Assembly: GCF_011694815.1 (NCBI RefSeq)
Contig: NZ_CP050177.1
Coordinates: 7,385,501 to 7,449,500 of the forward strand
From: Streptomyces liangshanensis
GTDB lineage: Bacteria > Actinomycetota > Actinomycetes > Streptomycetales > Streptomycetaceae
Length of the DNA stretch: 64,000 nt
Reading direction: 5' to 3'
In this document: positions 8,315 to 17,160 of the stretch, one piece after another
Position numbering within the stretch: the stretch's first letter is position 1
Layout of the letters: each line of letters begins with the position of its first letter
Position numbers and translations under genes: made by a program
The notes under the pieces: generated by a model
Told to the model about the DNA's origin: nothing
Seen by the model: the letters and a program-made list of their open reading frames with translations, nothing else
Databases searched by the model: none

Positions 8315-9325
8315 TCACAGCGGTTCGCGCAGTGCGCTGCGTCCGTTGCGCCATGCGGAGAGGAGCAAGTCGCCCAGGCGGCTTTCGAGGAAGTCGGTCG
8401 CCCGGATGCCGAGGACGATGTCGGCCTCCAACTCCGGCTCGTCCTCCAGCAGTCCGCCGATGACGTCGCGGCGTACCACTTGTTCGTGGACGGCGTCGGC
8501 CACCACATGTTCGTCGTAGAAGCGCTCGGCCGCCGCCCCGGCCTGGGTACGGCGCAGTGCCTGCGCCATGCGGTGGGAACCCGGGGAGGACGTCACTTCG
8601 ACCGCGGCGAAGTGGCCCACCAGGGCGCCGCGCAGACTCCGGTGCAGGCCGAGCAGGGACATGAGGTTGACCGTCGGCAACGTCGCGTCGGGCGCGGCGT
8701 CGAGATAGCGCCCGTACGAGGTGTCCAGCCCGAGATCCGCCATCAGGTCCGCGTAAAGCTGGGCGTGCATGTCTTCGGCCCGCCCGGCACCGAACTCGTC
8801 GAACTCGATCGCCACCATGGCCGCCTTGGCCCGCCCCCGCAGGCGGGGAATGACCCAGGCATGCGGATCGGCTTCCTTCAGGTGGTAGAGGGAGCGCAGT
8901 GCCGCATACTCCCTGAGCTGCCACAACTCGCCGTGGTCGCGCAGGTGGTGGCTCACACTTACGTCGGTGCCGCTCACGGGTTCGACCAGTAGGTCGCCGA
9001 GAGCCTCGTCCACCGCGCACGTCGCCGGGACGTCGGAGCGCAGGGCGGAGAGGAAGCGTTCCTCCAAGGCCCCGCGCAGCCGGAGGAGATCCGGGTTCCA
9101 TTCCTGGCGGTCGTCCACGTCCGCGAAGCCTCGGTAGTGCAGTTCGTACAACACGTAGAGGGCCAGGTGCAGATCGCCGCCGTACGGTTCGGCGCGCAGG
9201 GCCTCGTCCTCCAGTGACGGTACGGTCCGCTCGCCGCGCAGCGAGGCGATCACCGCCGTGGAGAGCGGCCCCCGAGGCAGGGGCAGTACGGGGTGCGCGT
9301 ACCGCGCCCCGGTGAGAACGCTCAC
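8315..9325 (-). CDS. iron-containing redox enzyme family protein (haem-oxygenase-like fold)
   Basis: A 336-residue protein resembling the iron-containing redox enzyme (Haem_oxygenas_2 / haem-oxygenase-like diiron oxidase) family. Likely metal-site segments are EYAALRSLYHLKEADPHAW, AMVAIEFDEFGAG...DMHAQLY and, toward the C-terminus, ERFYDEHVVADAVHEQVV. The last resembles the third helix motif (E-H-x3-D-x2-H-E) of diiron oxidases of this fold. GTG 9325 is chosen because it overlaps the stop of the CDGSH gene (GTGA), which indicates translational coupling; the longer frame to 9418 would run deep into that gene. It is the last gene of a three-gene operon with a methyltransferase and a CDGSH protein. 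The substrate is unknown. Confidence 0.85.
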   Translation of the reverse strand: MSVLTGARYAHPVLPLPRGPLSTAVIASLRGERTVPSLEDEALRAEPYGGDLHLALYVLYELHYRGFADVDDRQEWNPDLLRLRGALEERFLSALRSDVPATCAVDEALGDLLVEPVSGTDVSVSHHLRDHGELWQLREYAALRSLYHLKEADPHAWVIPRLRGRAKAAMVAIEFDEFGAGRAEDMHAQLYADLMADLGLDTSYGRYLDAAPDATLPTVNLMSLLGLHRSLRGALVGHFAAVEVTSSPGSHRMAQALRRTQAGAAAERFYDEHVVADAVHEQVVRRDVIGGLLEDEPELEADIVLGIRATDFLESRLGDLLLSAWRNGRSALREPL

Positions 9326-9555
9326 TGTTCCTGGTCCCTTTCGTGTGTCCCGTCGGTGTCGCGCACGCGGCGCCGGTGGCTGGTGTCGCACCAGGGGTAG
9401 GCGCGGCTGCGGCGGCATGTGCAGATCGCGACGATGAAGCGATCCGAGGTGACCGTGCCGCCGTCCTCGGTCACCACCTCCACGGGCCCCTCGATGAGGA
9501 GAGGGCCTTCGCGGCTCGTCGTGACCCGTACGCCGGCGTCAGACTTTCTCGGCAC
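9322..9555 (-). CDS. CDGSH-type iron-sulfur protein
   Basis: A 77-residue protein with one CDGSH [2Fe-2S] site, CTCRRSRAYPWCDTSH at about residues 45-60. The three cysteines and the histidine match the C-x-C-x2-S-x3-P-x-C-D-x2-H pattern that binds the cluster. The usual Gly after C-D is replaced by Thr. No membrane anchor is present, so it is cytoplasmic. It starts at GTG 9555, overlapping the end of the methyltransferase gene by 17 bases, and its stop overlaps the GTG of the diiron-like gene. This tight packing argues that it supplies electrons or a cluster to its neighbours, which is inference. Confidence 0.92.
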   Translation of the reverse strand: MPRKSDAGVRVTTSREGPLLIEGPVEVVTEDGGTVTSDRFIVAICTCRRSRAYPWCDTSHRRRVRDTDGTHERDQEQ

Positions 9556-10243
9556 GGATGATCACCAGTTCCTCCCTGTCCTGATGGGCGTCGAGGAGGC
9601 CCCGCTTGCGCAGCCAGTCCAGCCGCCCCTGGAGGACGGGTCCGAACGGGACGTGCGCGCGATCGACCACCGCGGCCTTCATCCCGGCCCGGCCGAGCCT
9701 GTCGAGCGTTTCCTCGGAGCCGCACAGCCCTGAGTGGACCATGAGGAGGACCCCCCGGGGACGTAGGACGTGCGGGGCGCTCTCGCAGATCCGGTCCACC
9801 AGGATCCGGCCGTTGTGGCCGGCGTCCCAAGCCCGGGCCGGTCCGCGTCGTGGTGGCCGTGTCGCGGGCGCGGGGACGTAAGGGGGATTGCTGACGACGA
9901 GGTCGAAGGACCGGTCGGGCAGCGACCCCATGAGATCCCCTCTGCGTACGGTGACCCGCTGCCGCGACAGCGCGGCGTTCAGCCGGGTGGCCAGTACGGC
10001 ACGCCGGGATATGTCGACGGCGGTCACCCTCGCTCCCAGTCTCGCCGCGTACACGCCGAGCGCGCCCGTGCCCGTACACACGTCGAGCACGCTCATGTGC
10101 GGGCCCACTCCTTCCCGCCACAACGTTTCCGCGAGGAGACGGCTGTCGGACTGGACCGCGTAAACTCCGGGAAGTCTCAGGAATTTGCCGAAATCCGCCG
10201 GACCGTTCCGGGGCTCGGCCACTTGTACCGGAAATGCCGCCAT
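9539..10243 (-). CDS. HemK2/MTQ2-like class I methyltransferase
   Basis: A 234-residue SAM-dependent methyltransferase. Motif I is VLDVCTGTGALGVYAA (about residues 53-68), followed by VTAVDISRRAV and the catalytic LVVSNPPYVPAP, the NPPY of N-methyltransferases acting on glutamine or nucleic-acid amines. The arrangement matches HemK2/MTQ2-type proteins rather than the classical release-factor enzyme PrmC, which has an extra N-terminal domain. It is the first gene of the operon methyltransferase-CDGSH-diiron-like protein. The 377 bases upstream hold no gene on this strand. The target protein or metabolite is unknown. Confidence 0.88.
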   Translation of the reverse strand: MAAFPVQVAEPRNGPADFGKFLRLPGVYAVQSDSRLLAETLWREGVGPHMSVLDVCTGTGALGVYAARLGARVTAVDISRRAVLATRLNAALSRQRVTVRRGDLMGSLPDRSFDLVVSNPPYVPAPATRPPRRGPARAWDAGHNGRILVDRICESAPHVLRPRGVLLMVHSGLCGSEETLDRLGRAGMKAAVVDRAHVPFGPVLQGRLDWLRKRGLLDAHQDREELVIIRAEKV

Positions 10244-10620
10244 GCTGTTGGCCCGCTCTCGCCTCTAGAGGTACAGAACCGCGCATGCCCCGCCCCCCTT
10301 GGCTTACACATCGGGAAATCATCGTCCTCGATTGCCTTGAGGCAGGCGCGCCGTGAATCTCCCTTGCTCCGAGCAACGATGACGGCATCTCTCCGGCCTC
10401 GCACACCGGAATGTCTTCGCTTCACGAATCACCGGAACGAGAGCAGTCGCCGCCGAATTTCCCCCCACTCAACAGCAGTGCGATAAACGGGATTTGAACG
10501 GAACGTTCAAGAGTCACCTACGCCGTTTCCCTCACGGACCTGATCGCCTCGTGCTTCCGGATGCGGCGCGTGGACATGTACGCGACGGTGGTGAGACCGA
10601 CCACTACCCCTTGGAGCGTC
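10244..10620. other. gene-free divergent promoter region
   Basis: The stretch lies between the methyltransferase operon (minus) and a small membrane protein (plus). It has lower GC than its surroundings around 10300-10500. I see no convincing gene. Promoters for both directions should lie here but were not assigned. Confidence 0.45.
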
Positions 10621-10872
10621 ATGATCGTCAAATTTCTGCACGACAAAGGACTGCGCAGCGATCACGCGTACACCGTCGCGTGCCTGACGATCGGCCTGTC
10701 CGTGGCGTCGTGGGCAGCCTCTTTGAAGGTCGAACCAGCTGGGATCGCCCGTGCGGACCGAGTCGGAACCTGGGTGGGCACATGGCCGGCCACCTGGTTC
10801 GGCCTGGGCCTGGCGCTGGCCCAGCACGAACAGAAGGAATCCGAGGAAGTATCGGAGTCAACCTTCGGCTGA
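10621..10872 (+). CDS. small conserved membrane protein
   Basis: An 83-residue protein with two hydrophobic segments, about residues 18-35 and 57-70, and a short charged C-terminal tail. The middle carries ADRVGTWVGTWPATWFGLG, resembling a small actinobacterial membrane protein family with a (D)RADR(W)G...G.W.PT.F.LG pattern; no function is known to me. ATG 10621 follows TTGGAG at a five-base spacing; an in-frame ATG at 10561 has no such site. A perfect hairpin 48 bases downstream serves as a terminator. Confidence 0.7.
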   Translation: MIVKFLHDKGLRSDHAYTVACLTIGLSVASWAASLKVEPAGIARADRVGTWVGTWPATWFGLGLALAQHEQKESEEVSESTFG

Positions 10873-10920
10873 CCAAGGAACAAACCCCGCCGTCCCACCC
10901 CTGGCGAAATGCGGCGCGAG

Positions 10921-10958
10921 AGGGTGTCGACCACCAGCTGTCCGGTGGTCGACACCCT
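10921..10958. terminator. bidirectional hairpin terminator
   Basis: A perfect 15-base stem AGGGTGTCGACCACC pairs with its complement around an eight-base loop. It sits between the convergent small membrane protein gene (ends 10872) and the catalase gene (ends 10968). Confidence 0.85.
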
Positions 10959-10967
10959 TGCCTGCGA

Positions 10968-13259
10968 CTACCGTCCCACGGCCGGTTCGAAGCGGTCCCA
11001 GGCGCGGTGGTGGGCCAGGAGTTCGGTGACGCCCTCCAGTACCCCGGCGGGGTCGGTGGCCGTGGTCACCACTCCGGGGGCGTCGGGCGCGATACCGGCG
11101 GTCTCCAGGACATCGGCCCCGTCCGCCCACGCACCCAGGGCTTTGCCGTGCCGGTACGCCTCCGTGATCAGCAGCAGGACCCGGGGGTCGATGCCCGCGG
11201 CCGCCGCCAGGTCGTCGTCGACCTTGGCGTCGCGGGCGCCGCTCGCGTCGGCGCCGGGCGCCGGTGCGCCGGCGAGGAGGACGGCGTCGAACTCGGTGGA
11301 GCGGGCGGTGGCGAACGTGCGCTGCACGGTGACGGGTTCGCCGTCCTGGTCGAGCTTGCCGCCGGTCGGGGCGATGACCAGCGGGACCATGCCGGCGTCC
11401 AGAACCGCCTGGCGGACGGACCGTACGCCGGACAGATCCTGGTCGCCGGCGGTGACGATGCCGATGATCCGTCCGTCGCTCGGCCACCTGCCGCCCAACT
11501 GTGACAGGGCGGGGCTGGGCTGCGGCTCCGTCAGGGGTACGGTCGCCCCGGGCGCGGGCAGTCCCAGTCCGGCGGCGACCTGCTCGCACAGTTCGCCGTC
11601 GATGTTGGCGAGGACGAGGAGGGCCCGTTCCTTGATCGTCTGCTCCCAGCACTTGTTCAGCTCGAAGGTGTACGCGGCCACGATGTGCTCGCGCTCCGTG
11701 GGCGTCATGCTGAGCCAGAACAGCCGGGCCTGGCTGAAGTGGTCGTCGAACGACGCCGGCGCCTCGCGGACCTTGCGGGACGCCGGTACCTCGACCGGCA
11801 CCTCGATGTAGGCGCCGGTGTCGGCGCCGGCCAGGAACGGGCAGCCGCCGTCGAGGGAGTTCGGCCGGTAGGGGGCCACTCCGGTGTGGACGGCGCTCTG
11901 GTGCATGCCGTCGCGGAGCATGTCGTTGACCGGCGCGTGGGTGCGGTTGACGGGCAGCTGGCCGAAGTTGGGGCCGCCGAGCCGGCTGATCTGGGTGTCG
12001 AGGTACGAGAACAGGCGCCCTTGGAGAAGCGGGTCGTTGGTGACGTCGATGCCGGGCACCAGGTGGCCGACGTGGAAGGCGACCTGCTCGGTCTCGGCGA
12101 AGTAGTTCGACGGGTTCGCGTCGAGCGTCATCAGACCGATCGGTTGGATCGGCGCGAGCTCTTCGGGCACGAGCTTGGTGGGGTCCAGCAGATCGATGCC
12201 CTCGAACATCTGGTCGTCGGTGTCGGGGAAGGTCTGCACGCCCAGTTCCCACTGGGGGAACGCGCCGGACTCGATCGCGTCGGCGAGGTCCCGGCGGTGG
12301 AAGTCCGGGTCGACGCCCGCGGTGATCTGCGCCTCCTCCCACACGAGCGAGTGGACGCCGAGCTTCGGCTTCCAGTGGAACTTCACCAGCGTGCCGGCGC
12401 CCTCGGCGTTCTCCAGCCGGAAGGTATGGACGCCGAAGCCCTCCATCATGCGGTAGGACCGGGGGATGCCCCGGTCCGACATGTTCCACAGCGTGTGGTG
12501 GGTGGCCTCGGTGTGCAGGGTGACGAAGTCCCAGAAGGTGTCGTGCGCGCTCTGGGCCTGCGGGATCTCCCGGTCGGGGTGCGGTTTCGCGGCATGGATC
12601 ACGTCCGGGAACTTGATCGCGTCCTGGACGAAGAAGACCGGGATGTTGTTGCCGACCAGGTCGAAGACACCCTCGGCGGTGTAGAACTTCGTCGCGAAGC
12701 CCCGTGTGTCGCGGACGGTGTCGGCGGAGCCGCGCGAGCCGAGCACGGTGGAGAAGCGGACGAAGACCGGCGTCTCGACGTCCTTCACGAGGAACGCGGC
12801 CTTACTGATCCCCGACGCGGTGCCGTAACCCCGGAAGAAGCCGTGCGCGGCGGCACCCCGGGCGTGCACGACGCGCTCGGGGATACGCTCGTGGTCGAAG
12901 TGGGTGATCTTCTCCCGCAGGTGGTGGTCCTGCAGCAGCACGGGCCCGCGGGAGCCCGCCTTGAGCGAGTGATCGGTGTCGTACAAGCGGGCACCCTGGG
13001 CGGTCGTCAGCCGCTCCCCGCCCTGCGCGACCTTCTTCCGCGGGACCCCGGTCTCCTGCCCGGTCGGGCCGTACGTGTCGGGCCCGCGCTGGTCGTGCTT
13101 GGGCGGCAGCGGACCGGACGGCTCCGTCGGCTCGTCCAGCGGCGGCGGCACCGGCCCCGGCGCACCCGGGATCTCGTTGCCGGGCCGGACGGCGTCCCGC
13201 ACTGTCTCGGCCACCTTGTCGGCGACAGCCGTCACAGGGTTCTTCTTCTTGGCGCTCAC
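10968..13259 (-). CDS. katE: large-subunit (clade 2, KatE/HPII-type) catalase
   Basis: A 763-residue monofunctional haem catalase that splits hydrogen peroxide. The N-terminal 70 residues are polar and Pro-rich. The catalytic histidine is in [12 protein letters not shown] (about residue 125) and the distal asparagine in [13 protein letters not shown]. The proximal haem tyrosine lies in [14 protein letters not shown], with the catalase core up to about residue 570. Residues from about 600 on form the class-I-glutaminase-like flavodoxin domain ([26 protein letters not shown]) that marks the large clade 2 enzymes. GTG 13259 is used; the frame continues upstream without a credible start. A SigB-type promoter candidate lies at 13338-13362. 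Confidence 0.95.
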   Translation of the reverse strand: MSAKKKNPVTAVADKVAETVRDAVRPGNEIPGAPGPVPPPLDEPTEPSGPLPPKHDQRGPDTYGPTGQETGVPRKKVAQGGERLTTAQGARLYDTDHSLKAGSRGPVLLQDHHLREKITHFDHERIPERVVHARGAAAHGFFRGYGTASGISKAAFLVKDVETPVFVRFSTVLGSRGSADTVRDTRGFATKFYTAEGVFDLVGNNIPVFFVQDAIKFPDVIHAAKPHPDREIPQAQSAHDTFWDFVTLHTEATHHTLWNMSDRGIPRSYRMMEGFGVHTFRLENAEGAGTLVKFHWKPKLGVHSLVWEEAQITAGVDPDFHRRDLADAIESGAFPQWELGVQTFPDTDDQMFEGIDLLDPTKLVPEELAPIQPIGLMTLDANPSNYFAETEQVAFHVGHLVPGIDVTNDPLLQGRLFSYLDTQISRLGGPNFGQLPVNRTHAPVNDMLRDGMHQSAVHTGVAPYRPNSLDGGCPFLAGADTGAYIEVPVEVPASRKVREAPASFDDHFSQARLFWLSMTPTEREHIVAAYTFELNKCWEQTIKERALLVLANIDGELCEQVAAGLGLPAPGATVPLTEPQPSPALSQLGGRWPSDGRIIGIVTAGDQDLSGVRSVRQAVLDAGMVPLVIAPTGGKLDQDGEPVTVQRTFATARSTEFDAVLLAGAPAPGADASGARDAKVDDDLAAAAGIDPRVLLLITEAYRHGKALGAWADGADVLETAGIAPDAPGVVTTATDPAGVLEGVTELLAHHRAWDRFEPAVGR

Positions 13260-13337
13260 GGTGTTCCGATCGTCGAGGGAGGGAGCGGAGTGACGCCGTC
13301 CGAGGTCTGGGGCCGGTGGGGGGTCCGCAGGAGCCGG

Positions 13338-13362
13338 GTACCCCCTGCGGCCGCCGCGACGC
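13338..13362 (-). promoter_or_regulatory. candidate SigB-type promoter of the catalase gene
   Basis: On the minus strand the sequence reads GCGT, fifteen bases, then GGGTAC. This fits the Streptomyces SigB-type consensus GNNT-N14-16-GGGTAC/T. It lies about 80 bases before the catalase start. Only sequence fit supports it. Confidence 0.4.
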
Positions 13363-13452
13363 GGTCCCGCACCCGGACGATCGACGGATTCACCCGATGG
13401 GTGCGTTACGGCCCGCCCGTTCCCTGGTCGGATCCGGTCAGCATGCGAGGGC

Positions 13453-13476
13453 GGTCCCGCCCCAAGGGGCGGGACC
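13453..13476. terminator. hairpin terminator after the SRPBCC gene
   Basis: A perfect inverted repeat GGTCCCGCCCC-AA-GGGGCGGGACC lies 47 bases beyond the stop of the SRPBCC gene at 13523 and upstream of the catalase promoter. It would separate the two transcripts. Confidence 0.75.
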
Positions 13477-13522
13477 ACCGTCGATCACCTGCGTTCGATT
13501 TCCTCGCTCCTCGTGGAGGAGG

Positions 13523-13972
13523 TCAGACCTGGCCGCGCCAGGCGCCGGTTTCACCACCGCGGGACTCGATGAACGTCTTGAAGCGCTTCAGGTCACCGGT
13601 GGCCTGACGGCGTACGAAGCCGAGCTTGTCGCCGACGGTGTCGGCGATCCCCTGCGGATCGTGATCGAGCTGGAGCATCACCTTGGTGCGGTTGTCCTCC
13701 AACCGGTGGAAGGTCACCACACCGGCCTGGCGGACCTCGCCGTCCACCGTGGTCCAGGCCACCCGCTCGTCGGGGATCTGCTCGGTCACCGCCGCGTCGA
13801 ACTCACGCTTCACGCCATTGACGGAGGTCACCCAGTGCGTGAGAGTCGCGCTGCGCTGCTCGATTCGTTCCACACCGTCCATGAACCGCGGAAAGTCCTC
13901 GAACTGGGTCCACTGGTTGTAGGCGGTGCTCACCGGGACATCAACGTCGATGGACTCTTCGATGGTCGACAT
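13523..13972 (-). CDS. SRPBCC family (START-like) protein
   Basis: A 149-residue protein of the polyketide cyclase/dehydrase (SRPBCC) superfamily. It opens with STIEESIDVDVPVSTAYNQW, continues with FPRFMDGVERIEQR, VNGVKREFDA and VTFHRLEDN, and closes with GAWRGQV. It is a paralog of the protein at 3248-3760, and both are close to the length of a single SRPBCC domain. ATG 13972 is preceded by GGAGCAGAGT. It is a single-gene unit ended by a strong hairpin and stands between the STAS/phosphatase pair and the catalase. Proteins of this type are common in actinobacterial stress clusters, but the ligand is unknown. Confidence 0.87.
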   Translation of the reverse strand: MSTIEESIDVDVPVSTAYNQWTQFEDFPRFMDGVERIEQRSATLTHWVTSVNGVKREFDAAVTEQIPDERVAWTTVDGEVRQAGVVTFHRLEDNRTKVMLQLDHDPQGIADTVGDKLGFVRRQATGDLKRFKTFIESRGGETGAWRGQV

Positions 13973-14078
13973 ACTCTGCTCCTTGCCCGGGCTGTGGAAG
14001 AGTGCGTTCGTCGTGGTTCAGCGCGTGCCCCTGAAGCCGCCCCCCATGTCCGGATCGGGTGGAGAGCCCTCGAACGGA

Positions 14079-14447
14079 TCAGGTTTTGCCCGTCCCGCGG
14101 AGTTGAACCCTGGCCTCCTCGACGCTGCTGTGGACGGAGAAGACCGCTTCGGCACCGGTCAGGGCCAGGAGGCGGGCGATCTGCGTGGGCAGCGCGGCCA
14201 ACGCGAGCTCGACACCGTCTTCCTGGGCGCGGCGGCGCAGTCGAAGCAGCGCGTTGAAGCCGGAGGAGTCGCAGAAGGTGACGTCCGAGAGGTCCAGCAC
14301 GACGAATGGGCAGCGCGCGATCACTTCCACGGCTTGGCGGTAGACGGCGGGCGCCGTCTCGGCGTCCAGATCTCCTGACACGGCGGCCACGGCCAGTCGG
14401 CCGTCCGGTTCTTCCGCCACGTGTACGGGCCGGTCGTCGGTACTCAT
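14079..14447 (-). CDS. STAS-domain anti-sigma factor antagonist
   Basis: A 122-residue STAS protein of the SpoIIAA/RsbV type. The phospho-site motif VTFCDSSGFNALL is near residue 65; the serine pair here is what an RsbW-type kinase phosphorylates and a SpoIIE-type phosphatase restores. The beta-strand VAAVSGDLDAETAPAVY precedes it. ATG 14447 follows AGGAGGGCCTG. Only two bases separate it from the stop of the phosphatase at 14450-15736, so phosphatase and antagonist are made together. No separate anti-sigma kinase of the RsbW type lies in this window. The nearest intact sigma factor is at 18695-19585. Confidence 0.93.
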   Translation of the reverse strand: MSTDDRPVHVAEEPDGRLAVAAVSGDLDAETAPAVYRQAVEVIARCPFVVLDLSDVTFCDSSGFNALLRLRRRAQEDGVELALAALPTQIARLLALTGAEAVFSVHSSVEEARVQLRGTGKT

Positions 14448-14449
14448 GG

Positions 14450-15736
14450 TCAGGCCCTCCTGAGGTCGCTGGGGGCGACGGACGTGTTGCCCTCCGGCAG
14501 GCCGGACAGCGTAGCCGCCCTGCCCGTGTCGTCGGGGTCGGGGCCGAGCCACTCGCACAGCAGGACGGTGGCGTCGTCCTGGAGCACCCCGTCGTGATAG
14601 GCGAGCACCGCCTGGACCAGGCGGCGCAGGGTTTCGGGGACGGGCAGGCCGTCGGCGTGATGGCGGATGATGAAGTCGGTGAAACGGGTGAGGCCGAACT
14701 CCTCCCCTCCCGGACGGCGCGCTTCGGTGATGCCGTCGGTGTAGAGCACGACGCGATCACCTGGCTCCAGCTGTTCCCGGCAGATGGTGCTTGCCAGGCC
14801 CAGACCGGTGCCCAGAGGATGGGCGGGCCGGCACGCGGGATGCGTACTCCAGCGGCTGCCGCGGATGATGATGGGCCGGTGGTGACCACGGTTGACCCAA
14901 CTCAACAGGCCCGTACGGGTGTCCAGGGTGGCGAGGATGCCGGTCGCGTAACGGCGGTGGTCGTACTCCTCGATCAGCGCGGCCTCCACGATCTCGCCCA
15001 TGGTGATCAGATCGGCACCCGCCCGGCGGGCGTTGCGACACGCCCCCAGGGTCAGCGCCGCACAGAGGCCGGCGGCGGTGTCGTGCCCCATCGCGTCGAA
15101 GAGAGCCAGGTGGACCAGCGGACCGTCGATGGCGTACTCGTACGCGTCGCCGCTGATCCGGTAAGCCGGTTCCATGGACGCGCAGATCACCACCCGCCCG
15201 TCGGCATAGGCACTGGGGGGCATCAGGTTCCACTGCATCTCCGCGGCGATACTCAGCGGACCCGTCCTGGCCAGTTTGGCCAGCGTGTCGCTGGAGGTTC
15301 GTTTGCTGACGATGATGAGCGCGAGGAGTGCCGCGAGCCGGTCCATGTCCTCCCGCGTACGCGCGTCGTCCCGTCCGGCCGTCACACGCAGGACGCCGAG
15401 ACGCTCGGTGCCGTCCAGGAGCGGCACCCACCAGGACATGCCGGAACTCCCCGATGGGGCCGCGGGCAGAATATGACCGTACTGGTAGGCCCGGCCGGGA
15501 GTGGTGCCGTCGACGCGCATCTCCCGCTCGTACCCCTCGCCGGACTCGGCGGTCCCGTCCAGCAGACGCAGTACCCGTCGCTGCAGGTCACCGAGGTAGA
15601 TCAGGACCTGCGAGAACCCCGCGGCCCGGGCGTGTGCGGCCGTCGCCTCCGGGAGCCGGTCGATGGGCATGAGGTGACTGGCGGCCAGCAGATCGGCGAA
15701 CATACGCCGCCCGCCCGCCTCACGCTCCAGGTCCAT
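14450..15736 (-). CDS. GAF-PP2C (SpoIIE-type) serine phosphatase
   Basis: A 428-residue RsbU-like phosphatase. The first 170 residues form a GAF-like sensor (MFADLLAASHLMPIDRLPEA to LALIIVSKR). Residues about 190-410 are the PP2C-type domain with YRISGDAYEYA, FDAMGHDTAAGL, WVNRGHHRPI and LQDDATVLLCEW as metal and fold marks. It is followed after two bases by the STAS antagonist gene, its probable substrate. It is divergent from the radical SAM gene at 15985, with a direct repeat between them. Input signal unknown. Confidence 0.93.
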   Translation of the reverse strand: MDLEREAGGRRMFADLLAASHLMPIDRLPEATAAHARAAGFSQVLIYLGDLQRRVLRLLDGTAESGEGYEREMRVDGTTPGRAYQYGHILPAAPSGSSGMSWWVPLLDGTERLGVLRVTAGRDDARTREDMDRLAALLALIIVSKRTSSDTLAKLARTGPLSIAAEMQWNLMPPSAYADGRVVICASMEPAYRISGDAYEYAIDGPLVHLALFDAMGHDTAAGLCAALTLGACRNARRAGADLITMGEIVEAALIEEYDHRRYATGILATLDTRTGLLSWVNRGHHRPIIIRGSRWSTHPACRPAHPLGTGLGLASTICREQLEPGDRVVLYTDGITEARRPGGEEFGLTRFTDFIIRHHADGLPVPETLRRLVQAVLAYHDGVLQDDATVLLCEWLGPDPDDTGRAATLSGLPEGNTSVAPSDLRRA

Positions 15737-15862
15737 GATGTGCCGCCTTTCTCAAGAGTCCCGCGCGGATCGGTTCGTCCCGGAGTGCCTGGGCCCGACC
15801 CGGGCATCGGTACGCTGCTGTGGACCCCGCCGCCCGGCCCTGGTGCCGACCGCCGACGATAT

Positions 15863-15897
15863 TCAGGATCGTCCCCCGGATCAGGATTGTCCCCGGG
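15863..15897. repeat. tandem 17-base direct repeat in a divergent promoter region
   Basis: TCAGGATCGTCCCCCGG (15863-15879) and TCAGGATTGTCCCCGGG (15881-15897) repeat with an 18-base period. They lie between the divergent phosphatase and radical SAM genes, 90-120 bases before the latter. A regulator site is possible but unproven. Confidence 0.6.
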
Positions 15898-15984
15898 CAG
15901 GTGCGGGACGGCGGGGCGCCGCTCCGGCCGGGACTCCTGTGTTCGTATGGCGGCCGAACCCCCTCGGCCCGGAGAGGAACGCAC

Positions 15985-17160
15985 ATGGGTCAAGCCGTAA
16001 CGGGACCCGCCCCGGAGGAACCTGAGCAGCAGCCGCTGTTCGATTGGGCCGACATCGGACCGGCACAGAGCCCGCGGTCGGCCTTCCGCGACAGCCCGGA
16101 GGCGCGGCGGATGCTCGGTGTACGGGAGGTCTTCGCCGAGCCGGCCGCACTGGACTCCCCACGCGGTCGGCAGATCATGGCCCGGCTGCCCGGGGTGTCC
16201 GTGACCGAGGTGCCCGGTCACTGGCGTATTCCCGCCCTCCACGGGAACGACGGCAACGTCGGCCGCTGGGTCCGTATCAAGACGGAGACGCTGGTGCTCG
16301 GGATCAAGCATCACCTCGTCACGCGCCCCAACGGCAGGTCCGCCGACTGGATCGCCCCGGGCCCCTCCAACGGCTGCGCGATGGCCTGCGCCTACTGCTA
16401 CGTCCCGCGCCGTAAGGGTTACGCGAACCCCATCACGCTGTTCACGAACATCGAGGCCATCGTGGCGCACGTCCGACGCCACGTACGGGCCCAGGGCCCC
16501 AAGACCGTCCCCAATCAATGCGATCCCCACTCATGGGTCTACGACATCGGGGAGAACGGTGACTGTTCCGTCGACGCACTGGTCTGCGACAACACCGCGG
16601 ACCTCATCGCCGCGTTCCGCGTGCTGCCGACGGCGAAGGCGTCCTTCGCGACGAAGTTCGTCAATCCCGACCTGCTCGCGCTCGACCCGCGGGGGCGTAC
16701 TCGCGTGCGCTTCTCCGTCATGCCCGATCACGACGCACGCCTGTTGGACCTGCGCACCACCCCCGTAGCCGAGCGGATCGCCGCCGCGGCCGACTTCCTC
16801 GACGCCGGCTACGAGGTGCACTTCAACCTCTCTCCCGTCGTGCTGCGTCCCGGGTGGGAGACCGACTGGGCCGACCTGCTCACGCACCTCGACGACGTGC
16901 TGCCCGCCCGCGTGAAGGACCAAGCGGCCTGCGAGATCATCATGCTGACCCACAACCAGCGACTCCACGAAGTCAACCTGGGTTGGCACCCCCGCGCCGA
17001 GGAGGTCCTGTGGCAACCGGCCCTCCAGGAGACCAAACGCTCCCAGAACGGCGCCGTCAACGTCCGCTACGCCCTGAGCGTCAAGCGAGACGCACTCGCA
17101 CGCCTCCACCGGCTCCTGGCAACCCGTACACCGTGGCTCACCGTGAGGTACGCCTTCTGA
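15985..17160 (+). CDS. spore photoproduct lyase-like radical SAM protein
   Basis: A 391-residue protein of the spore photoproduct lyase (SPL)-like radical SAM family. The cluster motif is CAMACAYCYV at about residues 132-141, the C-x3-C-x2-C that holds the [4Fe-4S] cluster and SAM. It is flanked by WIAPGPSNG before and FVNPDLLALDP, RVRFSVMPD after, as in SPL-related proteins. The family repairs thymine dimers of the spore-photoproduct type in Bacillus; actinobacterial members have no proven substrate. ATG 15985 follows GGAGAGGAACGCAC. Its place among phosphatase, STAS and MerR genes suggests stress-induced repair. I did not verify the conserved H-donor cysteine of true SPL. Confidence 0.85.
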   Translation: MGQAVTGPAPEEPEQQPLFDWADIGPAQSPRSAFRDSPEARRMLGVREVFAEPAALDSPRGRQIMARLPGVSVTEVPGHWRIPALHGNDGNVGRWVRIKTETLVLGIKHHLVTRPNGRSADWIAPGPSNGCAMACAYCYVPRRKGYANPITLFTNIEAIVAHVRRHVRAQGPKTVPNQCDPHSWVYDIGENGDCSVDALVCDNTADLIAAFRVLPTAKASFATKFVNPDLLALDPRGRTRVRFSVMPDHDARLLDLRTTPVAERIAAAADFLDAGYEVHFNLSPVVLRPGWETDWADLLTHLDDVLPARVKDQAACEIIMLTHNQRLHEVNLGWHPRAEEVLWQPALQETKRSQNGAVNVRYALSVKRDALARLHRLLATRTPWLTVRYAF

